Shown here: in pieces, positions 21,806-29,607 of the stretch
How positions within the stretch are numbered: the first letter of the stretch is position 1
Layout of the letters: each line of letters opens with the position of its first letter
Source of the DNA: Rhodoblastus sp052145335
GTDB lineage: Bacteria > Pseudomonadota > Alphaproteobacteria > Rhizobiales > Beijerinckiaceae
Length of the DNA: 55,206 nucleotides
NCBI RefSeq assembly: GCF_052145335.1
Contig: NZ_JBKQOU010000140.1
Span: 1 to 55,206 of the forward strand
Direction of reading: 5' to 3'
Translations under genes and position numbers: made by a program
The notes under the pieces: model-generated
What the model was told of the DNA's origin: nothing
Seen by the model: only the letters and a program-made list of their open reading frames with translations
Database searches by the model: none

Positions 21806-24136
21806 TTGGACAACATGCGCCAAGCTTCCGACGACGGCTTGACGAGCCAGGAGGCGCGACGCCTTCTCACGACGGTCGGCGCCAATGCCATGCCCGACAC
21901 CTCGATGCATCCTTTGCGGATGGCGCTGGAGAAATTCTGGGCGCCGGTTCCCTGGATGCTCGAGGCGGCAATTATCCTCCAGGTCATCCTTGGCGATTAT
22001 GTTTCGGCGGCGATCATCGCCACCCTGCTGGCGTTCAACGCCGGCTTGGGATTGTTCCAGGAAAGCCGCGCCCAGGCGACGTTGGCGGCGTTAAGGTCCC
22101 GGCTCGCACTGAACGCATCGGTGCGGCGCGACGGCGCGTGGGCGCTTGTTCCCGCAGCCGAACTGGTTCCGGGCGATGTGGTGAAGCTTTCCCTTGGCGG
22201 GGTTGTCGCCGCCGATGTTCGTCTCACCGAGGGCGGCGTTCTGCTCGATCAATCCATGCTGACCGGAGAATCGATACCCATCGAGGCGGGACCGGGCGTC
22301 GAGACCTATGCGGGCGCGCTGGTGCGGCGCGGCGAGGCGGTGGCCGAAGTCACGGCGACCGGCGCGCATACGAAATTCGGGCGAACCGCCGAACTGGTGC
22401 GCACGGCGCATGTGGTCAGCACGCAGCAGAAGGCGGTTTTGCGCGTCGTGCGCAACCTTGCCGGTTTCAATGGCATCGTCATCATCGTGCTTGTCGTCTA
22501 TTCGTACTTTTTTCTGAACATGCCCCCGGCCGAAATCATTCCCCTCGTGCTGACGGCGGTGCTCGCATCCATACCGGTCGCATTGCCGGCCACTTTCACG
22601 CTCGCCGCGGCGCTCGGCGCGCGCGAACTGGCGAAACTTGGCGTTCTTCCGACCCGCCTGTCGGCGGTGGACGAAGCCGCGTCAATGGATGTGCTGTGCT
22701 CCGACAAAACCGGAACGCTGACACGCAATGAACTCGCCGTGACGGATGTTCGGGCGATGCCGGGCTTCGATCCCGCCCATGTTCTTGTGCTGGCGTCGCT
22801 CGCCAGCTCCGACGGCGGCCAGGACCCGGTGGACGCCGCCATTCGCCAGGCGGCGTCGAGCCAGCGCGTCTCCGACGCGCCAAAGCTGAGCAAGTTTACC
22901 GCCTTTGATCCGTCAAGGAAAAGCTCCGAGGCGACCGCTGCCGACGCTGCGGGCAAGCCAATCAAGATCATCAAGGGGGCCTTTGCGATCGTCAGCAAAC
23001 TGGCGTCGTCTTCCCCGACGGCAATAGCGGCGGCGAAGGAACTCGAGGACAAGGGTTTTAGAGTTCTCGCCGTCGCAGCAGGGCCAGATGACGGCGTAAG
23101 ACTCGCCGGATTGATTGCGCTCAGCGATCCGCCGCGCGAGGATTCCGCACCGCTGATCGCCGCATTGAAAGCTCTGGGCGTTGCAACGATCATGGTGACC
23201 GGCGACGCCCCCGCGACCGCCGCAATCGTCGCTCGCGCGGTCGGTCTCGCCGGCCAGACCTGCCCGCCGGGGGCGGTCCCCGATAATCTCCGGGCAGAGC
23301 AATTTTCGGTCTTCGCCGGCGTTCTGCCCGAGGACAAGTACAGGCTTGTCAAGTCTTTCCAGAATGGCGGCCACACGGTCGGCATGTGCGGCGACGGCGC
23401 CAATGACGCGCCGGCGCTCCGCCAGGCGCAAATCGGCATCGCCGTTTCGACGGCGACCGACGTCGCCAAATCGGCCGCGGGGATGGTGCTGACGCAGGCG
23501 GGACTCGGCGGCATCGTCTCCGCGGTCAAGGAAGGGCGAATGACCTTCCAGCGCATCCTGAGCTATGCGCTGAACTCGATCACCAAGAAGACCATGCAAG
23601 TGCTCTTCCTGGCCGTCGGACTGGTGATGACCGGGCACGCCATCCTGACGCCCTTGCTGATGGTGCTGGTCATGATCGCCGGCGACTTCCTCGGCATGTC
23701 GCTGGCGACCGACAATGTCCAGCCTTCGCCCATGCCGAACGCCTGGAGGATCGGCAACCTGACCATAGCCGGCGTCATCATGGGATTAGGCGAACTGGCT
23801 TTTTGCACGTCGGTGATGGGGTTCGGCGCCTATTACGCGAAGCTCGACATCGACGCCCTGAGAACGCTGGCGTTCATCGCCATCGTGTTCGGCAATCAGG
23901 CGACGACCTATAACAATCGCGAACGCCGGCGCCTGTGGTCATCCCGCCCAAGCTCCTGGCTTGTCGTGTCTTCCGTCGCCGATATCGGGATCGCTTCGAC
24001 GCTGGCCGTCGGTGGAATCGCCATGACGCCCTTGCCTGTCGCCACGGTCGCCCTGACGCTCGCAACGGCGGCGGCCTTCGCCATCGCCATGGACCTGGTG
24101 AAGGTTCCGATGTTCCGCCGTCTCGACATCGGTTGA
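21806..24136 (+). CDS. Plasma-membrane H+-exporting P-type ATPase (P3A)
   Basis: A 776-residue P-type ATPase of the P3A proton-pump group. Visible features: actuator-domain motif LTGES (in LDQSMLTGESIP), membrane helix with PVALPATF, phosphorylation motif DKTGTLT, the hinge GDGANDAPAL, and a C-terminal set of four membrane segments. It is shorter than plant and fungal pumps, with no long regulatory C-terminal tail. It exports protons at ATP cost and would help at low external pH. The start is a TTG: AAGGA lies 7 bases before it and 16 before the next ATG (21815). It follows a terminator, so it has its own promoter or depends on read-through. Confidence 0.9.
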   Translation: MDNMRQASDDGLTSQEARRLLTTVGANAMPDTSMHPLRMALEKFWAPVPWMLEAAIILQVILGDYVSAAIIATLLAFNAGLGLFQESRAQATLAALRSRLALNASVRRDGAWALVPAAELVPGDVVKLSLGGVVAADVRLTEGGVLLDQSMLTGESIPIEAGPGVETYAGALVRRGEAVAEVTATGAHTKFGRTAELVRTAHVVSTQQKAVLRVVRNLAGFNGIVIIVLVVYSYFFLNMPPAEIIPLVLTAVLASIPVALPATFTLAAALGARELAKLGVLPTRLSAVDEAASMDVLCSDKTGTLTRNELAVTDVRAMPGFDPAHVLVLASLASSDGGQDPVDAAIRQAASSQRVSDAPKLSKFTAFDPSRKSSEATAADAAGKPIKIIKGAFAIVSKLASSSPTAIAAAKELEDKGFRVLAVAAGPDDGVRLAGLIALSDPPREDSAPLIAALKALGVATIMVTGDAPATAAIVARAVGLAGQTCPPGAVPDNLRAEQFSVFAGVLPEDKYRLVKSFQNGGHTVGMCGDGANDAPALRQAQIGIAVSTATDVAKSAAGMVLTQAGLGGIVSAVKEGRMTFQRILSYALNSITKKTMQVLFLAVGLVMTGHAILTPLLMVLVMIAGDFLGMSLATDNVQPSPMPNAWRIGNLTIAGVIMGLGELAFCTSVMGFGAYYAKLDIDALRTLAFIAIVFGNQATTYNNRERRRLWSSRPSSWLVVSSVADIGIASTLAVGGIAMTPLPVATVALTLATAAAFAIAMDLVKVPMFRRLDIG

Positions 24137-24162
24137 TGAGCCTGAAGCGCGGCGCGCCGCGT

Positions 24163-24180
24163 GAGTGTTTTCCGATCCTT
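24163..24180 (+). promoter_or_regulatory. Shared promoter element upstream of the repeat-protein pair
   Basis: GAGTGTTTTCCGATCCTT, with TAATTT at 24203-24208 starting 34 bases from the first T of TTCCGA. Confidence 0.6.
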
Positions 24181-24264
24181 CTGATCTTGCCCGGCGGGGT
24201 CCTAATTTATCCTGCGGGTCGTTCCTGGCAAAGGCCGCAGCCGGTTCTCATCAGGGGAATGAAC

Positions 24265-24663
24265 ATGACGACATTCAGCTTTCACTCGACATTTTCCGCA
24301 ACTCCAAGATTTCGCGTCCTGGTCAACGGCTTTGCCGATCGAGCCCCTTTCTCGACCCTGCATGACGCAGTGACATCCATTCCGATGAACAATGTCGAAA
24401 GCCTGAGCTTCGAGATCTATGACGCCCTGGAGCGGCGATATGTCTGGACGCAGCCGCGAGAAAGCGACAGCAGGGCCTGTCCTGCGCCGTTTTCCATCTG
24501 GGTCAACGGATATCCCACTGGCGTGTCCTTCGCCAGCCTCACCGAAGCCATTGTCTTCATTTCGGTTCGTGCGCCCGGAGAAGACTGCGCGGTGTTCGAG
24601 AACGACGCTTGCGTGTTCATGCTGAACTCGCCGCGAGAACTGAAACCGCAGGCAGCGCTATGA
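24265..24663 (+). CDS. Hypothetical protein with an internal duplication
   Basis: A 132-residue soluble protein made of two similar halves. The first is FRVLVNGFADRAPFSTLHDAV (about residues 15-40) and the second is FSIWVNGYPTGVSFASLTEAI (about 74-100). I do not recognise the family. The ATG at 24265 was preferred to the one at 24259 because AGGGG is about 7 bases before it but touches the other. It overlaps the next gene by four bases (ATGA), which implies translational coupling. The promoter element about 100 bases upstream links it to the stress set. Confidence 0.7.
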   Translation: MTTFSFHSTFSATPRFRVLVNGFADRAPFSTLHDAVTSIPMNNVESLSFEIYDALERRYVWTQPRESDSRACPAPFSIWVNGYPTGVSFASLTEAIVFISVRAPGEDCAVFENDACVFMLNSPRELKPQAAL

Positions 24664-24950
24664 AGACCTATGGCGTCGGCGCTTATAGAATTGGCGTTTA
24701 CGAAACCTGCGACGCTTGGCCGCGCGACGCCGTGGCGGTGGTGGCGGACAGGGCGACAATCTGCTTCGTCGACCGTATCGCCGAAATCGGCGACGTCGTC
24801 GCCGTCGGCGCCATGACCGAAGCGGTGACGCAGCATTGCCGGCTCAAGATCGCAGCGCAGGGAGTGTTCGAACTGCGCTTCGACGAGCCCCTGGCCGAGG
24901 TCGCGCGACACTGGGCGCGATCGATCCCTTCGCTCTGGACGCATAGGTAA
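24660..24950 (+). CDS. Hypothetical protein coupled to the repeat protein
   Basis: A 96-residue soluble protein (MKTYGVGAYRIGVYETC...). The start overlaps the previous stop as ATGA. Segments such as VAVVADRATICFVDR and FELRFDEPLAEVARHW suggest a small alpha/beta domain, but I recognise no family. It probably functions with the preceding protein. Confidence 0.65.
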   Translation: MKTYGVGAYRIGVYETCDAWPRDAVAVVADRATICFVDRIAEIGDVVAVGAMTEAVTQHCRLKIAAQGVFELRFDEPLAEVARHWARSIPSLWTHR

Positions 24951-24962
24951 TTTCCGACGCTG
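24943..24962 (+). promoter_or_regulatory. Shared promoter element upstream of the DUF3309 gene
   Basis: ATAGGTAATTTCCGACGCTG, with TAGGCT at 24984-24989 starting 33 bases from the first T of TTCCGA. It overlaps the stop codon of the preceding gene. Confidence 0.6.
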
Positions 24963-25102
24963 CCGGGCCGGCGCCCGGCGGCCTAGGCTTTTTGAGATGC
25001 AGTGTTTTCAAACGCTCTTTCAATGATCCGAGATCGTTTGAAACATTAGACTGGACGAAACGGCGGCGGATCCGCCGTGATCCAGAATGACGGAGAACAC
25101 CA

Positions 25103-25264
25103 ATGGGCACGATCCTGCTTATCATCCTCTTGATCCTTTTGTTCGGCGGCGGTGGCGGATATTATGCGCACAGCCATTACGGCGTCGCCGGGCTTGGCGG
25201 CGTTCTCGGCACGGTTCTGGTCGTGTTGGTGGTGCTCTGGCTCGTTGGCGCCGTAGGCGCGTGA
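25103..25264 (+). CDS. DUF3309 family small membrane protein
   Basis: A 53-residue protein: a hydrophobic N-terminal segment (MGTILLIILLILLLF), a Gly/Tyr/His turn (GGGGGYYAHSHYG), and a second hydrophobic segment ending WLVGAVGA. It matches the size and pattern of DUF3309. A purine-rich GGAGAACACC lies before the ATG. The family often sits near stress genes in Rhizobiales; function is unknown. Confidence 0.75.
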   Translation: MGTILLIILLILLFGGGGGYYAHSHYGVAGLGGVLGTVLVVLVVLWLVGAVGA

Positions 25265-25436
25265 GCCCGTACTTCGGGGGCGCCGGCCTTCGGTTCATGC
25301 CGACGTGGCGTTCCATCGGGGAAGATCAAGTCCATGCGCCGGTCAGGCAAGTTGATCGGCGCATTTACGCGAGCGGGATGATCGCCGATGTCTGTCTCGC
25401 CGCGAAAAGTTCCAGGGCTGAGTTTCAGGTTTTGTC

Positions 25437-26540
25437 ATGAGCGACGCGGATCGAAAGATTGAAGCGGAACCGACGGAGCAGCCTCCGTCAGAAATGCCGC
25501 TTCCCGACAAACCGGAGGTGATCTTTCTTGGCGGACTCTTCGCCCTGGCGGTTTTGACGGCGGCTTATGTCGCCCGTGATATCGTGCTGCCAATGGCCTT
25601 GGCCATCACGCTCAAACTGCTGTTGCAACCGGGCATGGCGATGATGGAGCGAGCGAAGGTTCCCGCGCCGCTCGCAGCCCTGTTGATCATTTTTACTCTG
25701 CTGGGAGCCATCATCGGTCTGGGCGCGGCTATTTCCGGCCCGGCCGGCGCCTGGGCGGCTAAACTTCCCGAAGGCATTCCTCGACTTCAGGAACGGCTCA
25801 GCTTTCTTCGAGGGCCAATCGATACGTTGCTCCGATTCTTCCAGCAGGTGGAAAATATCGGCTCGGCTGGACCGCCGCGGGATGAAGGCGGGCCCCTGGC
25901 AGGCTCGGCGCTTCTGCCAACCCTGTTCACAGGCGTCCGGAACTTTGCCGATGGTTTGTTCACGACGGTGCTGTTTTTATATTTCCTGCTCCTGTCGGGC
26001 GACAGTTTTCTTCGCCGACTGGTAGAGATCCTGCCGCGTTTCGGCGCAAAACGCCAGGCCATCGATATATCTCAGCAAATCGAAAATGATATTTCCGCCT
26101 ATCTGGTGACGATTACCATCATGAACCTCTCCGTCGGGCTCGCCACGGCCCTGGTCATGCAACTGACCGGCGTTGGCGATCCGATCCTTTGGGGAACCGT
26201 CGCCTTCCTGCTGAACTACGCGCCGATCATCGGGCCCGCTTTGGGCGTCTTCGTATTCCTCCTCGCGGGCTTCTTGACCATCGACGGCAACTGGAGCGCG
26301 CTGGCGCCGGCGGGCCTCTATCTCGCAATCCATGTCATCGAGGGCGAGACCCTGACGCCGATGCTTCTCGCAAGACGTTTCACCCTCAATCCTGTTCTTG
26401 TGATCGTTTCGTTTGTCTTCTGGTTCTGGATGTGGGGCGTACCCGGCGCCATCCTTTCGATCCCCATGTTGGCGATCATGAAGATCGTCTGCGACCGCGT
26501 GCGGCCCTTCGCCGCGCTCGGCCACTTTCTCGCTGGATAA
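25437..26540 (+). CDS. AI-2E family transporter (second copy)
   Basis: A 367-residue inner-membrane protein. The N terminus is hydrophilic (about 28 residues), then come hydrophobic segments around 30-110, a soluble loop (about 110-165), and a C-terminal membrane block with the family signature FLLNYAPIIGPALG. FWFWMWGVPGAIL follows near the end. It differs strongly in sequence from the copy at 8342-9409, so it is not a recent duplicate. It lies about 170 bases after the DUF3309 gene, with no obvious promoter element of its own, and may be read from the DUF3309 promoter. Substrate unknown. Confidence 0.88.
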   Translation: MSDADRKIEAEPTEQPPSEMPLPDKPEVIFLGGLFALAVLTAAYVARDIVLPMALAITLKLLLQPGMAMMERAKVPAPLAALLIIFTLLGAIIGLGAAISGPAGAWAAKLPEGIPRLQERLSFLRGPIDTLLRFFQQVENIGSAGPPRDEGGPLAGSALLPTLFTGVRNFADGLFTTVLFLYFLLLSGDSFLRRLVEILPRFGAKRQAIDISQQIENDISAYLVTITIMNLSVGLATALVMQLTGVGDPILWGTVAFLLNYAPIIGPALGVFVFLLAGFLTIDGNWSALAPAGLYLAIHVIEGETLTPMLLARRFTLNPVLVIVSFVFWFWMWGVPGAILSIPMLAIMKIVCDRVRPFAALGHFLAG

Positions 26541-26601
26541 AGGCCGAAACCTGCCAATCGACAAAGGGGCGACAGAATAGATCGCAGAATGCAAGTCCCG
26601 T

Positions 26602-26619
26602 GAGTAAATTCCGAGGCTG
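26602..26619 (+). promoter_or_regulatory. Shared promoter element upstream of the DUF1003 gene
   Basis: GAGTAAATTCCGAGGCTG, with a candidate TTTGAT at 26641-26646 starting 33 bases from the first T of TTCCGA. The -10 match is weaker than in other copies. Confidence 0.55.
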
Positions 26620-26791
26620 CCCTTTCGCGGCGCGACGGAGTTTGATTCTGCCTCTGCCGGTCAAATCATTCTGGACAGAGAGGATTCATCCTTGTCGAAA
26701 AGCGACTCGCAAGCGCCGTTGCTACGCTCGGCCCAGCGGGCGCCATTTTCGCGCCAGACCTGCAGCGAATTTTCCTTTTCGAGGAGTCGCC

Positions 26792-27334
26792 TTGACGAAC
26801 ATGAATGACGCGCCGCGGACTGTTCCCGTTCACATCGACGAGACGATCTCGTCGATTGCGAAGCTCCGCGCCGAGCATCGGGAAAACGCCACGCCGCTGC
26901 AACGCGTCGTCGACCGCATGGTGAAGCTTCTCGGGCGGCCTCAATTCATTGGCGTGATCAGCGTGGTCATCGTCGCTTGGATCGGCCTCAACCTGCTCTC
27001 CGCATCTCTTGGCGATCGCATGATCGATTCGCCGCCATTCCCATGGCTGGGCGAGGCGATCTCGTTGACCTCTTTGTATATGGTCGTGTTGATCCTCATT
27101 TCACAGGAACGTGAAGACCAACTCGCGCATCACCGGGAAATGCTCATCCTGGAGCTGGCGATTCTCAGCGAGCAAAAAATCGCCAAAGTGATTCAGCTTC
27201 TCGAAGAATCCCGACGCGACAATCCGAATATTCGCAACCGTTTCGACCCGGAAGCCGAGACCATGGGTCAAGCCGCCGACACCCAATCGGTGCTCAACGC
27301 CATCACGGAAAAACCGGTCTCCTGGCCGGATTGA
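26792..27334 (+). CDS. DUF1003 family membrane protein
   Basis: A 180-residue protein with two membrane segments (VISVVIVAWIGLNLL and AISLTSLYMVVLILIS), then the family motif SQEREDQLAHHREMLILEL and a helical C-terminal region ending with an Asn-rich stretch. This fits DUF1003, whose function is unknown. A TTG start is proposed because GGAG lies 5 bases before it; the ATG at 26801 has the same site at 14 bases. The shared promoter element lies about 190 bases upstream. Confidence 0.85.
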   Translation: MTNMNDAPRTVPVHIDETISSIAKLRAEHRENATPLQRVVDRMVKLLGRPQFIGVISVVIVAWIGLNLLSASLGDRMIDSPPFPWLGEAISLTSLYMVVLILISQEREDQLAHHREMLILELAILSEQKIAKVIQLLEESRRDNPNIRNRFDPEAETMGQAADTQSVLNAITEKPVSWPD

Positions 27335-27465
27335 AAGTCTGCGAACGAAGGGAGCCAACAACGCAGAAAGCCAATTTTTCAACCATTGCCGCTCGATTGT
27401 ATTTCGAGCGCAAGCCACGAACGTCCCTCCCAAGCCGGGTGGAACGACTCTCGATAGGAAACACC

Positions 27466-27678
27466 ATGTTGAAGCAATTTTTCGCCGCGACCATCCTGAC
27501 TTCCGCTCTCGCCTTGGCGCCGTTCGCCGTTTTGGCCGAACCCGCGCCAGCTGCGCCCGCGGCCGAGCCCATGGCGATGGAACATCACCATCATCACCAT
27601 GATGGCGACCATTATCACCACCATCACCATCATCATCATCATCACCACCATCATTACGACGATCATGGTCACGACTGA
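27466..27678 (+). CDS. Small secreted polyhistidine protein
   Basis: A 70-residue protein: a signal peptide (MLKQFFAATILTSALALAPF, cleavage about residue 24), a short Pro/Ala linker, then a tail in which runs of six and about thirteen histidines are separated by DGDHY and end with YDDHGHD. AGGAA lies 5 bases before the ATG. Composition points to Ni, Zn or Cu binding in the periplasm; no enzyme domain is present. The His codons alternate CAT and CAC, so the run is not a simple trinucleotide repeat of one codon. Confidence 0.75.
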   Translation: MLKQFFAATILTSALALAPFAVLAEPAPAAPAAEPMAMEHHHHHHDGDHYHHHHHHHHHHHHHYDDHGHD

Positions 27679-27753
27679 TTTAGGGCTCTGGAGGCGGCCG
27701 ACGGGCTTTGGCCCGCCGTCCGCAGGCTATGGCGACAGGAAAGGAACGTATCG

Positions 27754-27953
27754 ATGACCGCGCACAATCATAGCATCGTCTGGATCGATCATCGAAGCCC
27801 GCGTGTTTCATTTCTGCGCGGATGAGATCAAAACACTGATCGTACGGCCGAACGATCCGCACGTTCACATCCACCACAAGGCAAACACGATCGGCAGCGG
27901 CCATACGCCGGGATTTGCCCGCGAAGGCCCAAACTCAAGGATTTCTAAATGTT
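27754..27953 (+). pseudogene. Frameshifted and truncated relative of the 'translational machinery protein' family
   Basis: The ATG frame gives MTAHNHSIVWIDHR and then goes out of frame to a stop. The shifted frame continues with EARVFHFCADEIKTL, then PHVHIHHKANTIGSGH, and ends just inside the next gene. Together these match the first half of a conserved protein of about 130 residues annotated as translational machinery protein (from memory). A loss of two bases at the codon after WIDH explains the shift. The C-terminal half is absent. Confidence 0.65.
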
Positions 27954-28770
27954 GATCCAGGCAGGCTTTGACATCACATTTCAATGTCCGGAGCAGACGC
28001 CCATGCTGCTCCAGCTTAATGTCCATCCCTCGCGTGACGCTGACTTGCTTTCGCGGGATGTGATCGGCTCGGATCCACGACTTGCGATGAGTTCTTATGT
28101 CGATCTTTTTGGCAATCGCGTCACCCGTCTTGTCGCTCCACCCGGCTTTGTCACGTTCAGCAACCGTTTCGTAATCCAAGACTCGGGCGAACCTGATGAA
28201 ACGCCACCCGACATGGCCTTCACACCGATCGCTTTTCTGCCCGACGATGTGCTGATGTACCTGGTCTCTAGCCGCTATTGCGACAGCGACAAACTCGCCG
28301 ATTTCGCGTGGGCGACGTTCGGAAAACTGACGGGCGGTTACCAGCGCGTACGAGCGATCTGCGACTTCGTGCATTCGAAAATCCGATTTAGCTACCCCGA
28401 CGCGCGCCCTACACGTTGCGCCAGCGATTCAATGTACGAAGGTATTGGCGTCTGCCGCGATTTCGCCCATCTCGCGATTGCACTGTGCCGTTGCATGAAT
28501 ATTCCCGCGCGCTATTGCACGGGCTATCTCGGGGACATCGGCGTGCCGCCCGATATCAACCCGATGGATTTCAGCGGCTGGTCGGAGGTTTATCTCGAAG
28601 GGCGCTGGTACACCATGGACGCCCGTCACAACCATCCACGAATTGGCCGCATCGTCATTGGCCGCGGTCGCGACGCGGCGGACGTTCCAATCTCGACGGC
28701 CTTTGGCGTCGCCAATCTCACCCGCTTCGACGTGGTGACCGACGAGCATATGCCTATTCACGTCGAATAG
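27949..28770 (+). CDS. Transglutaminase-like family protein
   Basis: A 273-residue protein with an N-terminal beta-rich domain (about 1-110) and a transglutaminase-like core. The nucleophile Cys is in GVCRDFAHLAIALCR (about residue 168) and the acid in WYTMDARHNHPRIGR. At the place where many family members have the catalytic His (before AW.EV), this protein reads DFSGWSEVYL. That may be a subfamily trait or a loss of activity. Relatives act as proteases or cross-linkers; no substrate can be named. It directly follows a decayed gene whose last bases overlap its start. Confidence 0.85.
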   Translation: MLIQAGFDITFQCPEQTPMLLQLNVHPSRDADLLSRDVIGSDPRLAMSSYVDLFGNRVTRLVAPPGFVTFSNRFVIQDSGEPDETPPDMAFTPIAFLPDDVLMYLVSSRYCDSDKLADFAWATFGKLTGGYQRVRAICDFVHSKIRFSYPDARPTRCASDSMYEGIGVCRDFAHLAIALCRCMNIPARYCTGYLGDIGVPPDINPMDFSGWSEVYLEGRWYTMDARHNHPRIGRIVIGRGRDAADVPISTAFGVANLTRFDVVTDEHMPIHVE

Positions 28771-28803
28771 AGGCGGGATCAAACGATGAGCTCTCCCGGC
28801 CGT

Positions 28804-28821
28804 GAGTACATTCCGATTCTG
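28804..28821 (+). promoter_or_regulatory. Shared promoter element upstream of the CsbD gene
   Basis: GAGTACATTCCGATTCTG. The box is one of the best matches, but the -10-like hexamer at the usual place is weak (CAACAT at 28843); TAAAAT begins 5 bases further on. Confidence 0.6.
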
Positions 28822-28944
28822 TCGGGTCAGCCTTCGTCGAGGCAACATAAAATCGCGATTGTTTTTCCAACCGCCGAACCGGCCGGCCGATAGTTCGCCG
28901 CCACCGGTTCCTTGCAAAACCCTCGACAAACAGGAGCCATCAAC

Positions 28945-29127
28945 ATGGACAAAGATCGAATCGCCGGCGTCGCCAAGCAAGCAGTTGGCGCCATCAAGGA
29001 AGCCGCAGGCAAGACACTCGGCGACGCCAAGCTTGTCGCCGAAGGCAGGAACGACAAGGCTGTAGGCAAGGCACAGAACGCCGTCGGCGGCGTAAGGGAC
29101 GCGGTGAAGGAAATCGTCGAGAAGTAG
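28945..29127 (+). CDS. CsbD family stress protein
   Basis: A 60-residue hydrophilic protein with the CsbD pattern: KQAVGAIKEAAGKTLGD, then EGRNDKAVGKAQNAVGG and a helical end. CAGGAG lies about 9 bases before the ATG. CsbD proteins are general-stress induced in several bacteria; their biochemical role is unknown. The promoter element 124-141 bases upstream fits that expression pattern. Confidence 0.88.
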   Translation: MDKDRIAGVAKQAVGAIKEAAGKTLGDAKLVAEGRNDKAVGKAQNAVGGVRDAVKEIVEK

Positions 29128-29607
29128 CGCCTCCCTTGAAGCGTGAAATGCCCACCTCGCGCCCTGATCTGCGCCGGCGCGAATTGGGCGGCAACGCCGG
29201 AGAGCGCCCGAAACCAACGACAGGAAGAGGCCGCCGCGCGGCTCCGGCAAACCTCGTTGAAGTCTCTTCCCTCGGTCGATCATCCGCGAACATGACGCCG
29301 GTTTGTCCTTCGACGGGAGCGTCGAGCCAATCCGGCGAATTGAGCCAGCCATGAAATACGTGAACGCGTTCCTTGCCTTCGACGAAACCGTCCGTTTCGA
29401 AACGCGCCCGAGCAATGATCGCGGGGAGTGGAGCGATAGCCGCGCCGCCGCCCGCGGGAGCCGGGCGCGACAGCACAGTTTTGATCGTCGATGTCGCTGG
29501 CGGGAACAGGAGTTCCACGAATTACCATGCTGTTTTTGGCGACTTCACGATTCGCTATGACAACTTTGCGGACGAAGTCCGAGAGGCCGCCAGCGCGCAT
29601 CTCGTCC

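Noticed and set aside
8342..26540. The two AI-2E family genes as evidence of an autoinducer-2 quorum-sensing system
   Set aside because: The family name is misleading, since members transport varied substrates; no luxS or lsr-type gene is present in the window.
27560..27678. CAT/CAC repeat run considered as a CRISPR or simple-sequence tract
   Set aside because: There are no spaced direct repeats. The run encodes a polyhistidine tail behind a good signal peptide and ribosome site.
29345..29560. Possible small gene starting MKYVNAFLAFDE between the CsbD and extensin-like genes
   Set aside because: After about 25 residues the frame becomes Arg/Ser-rich and shadow-like, with no ribosome site or family match.
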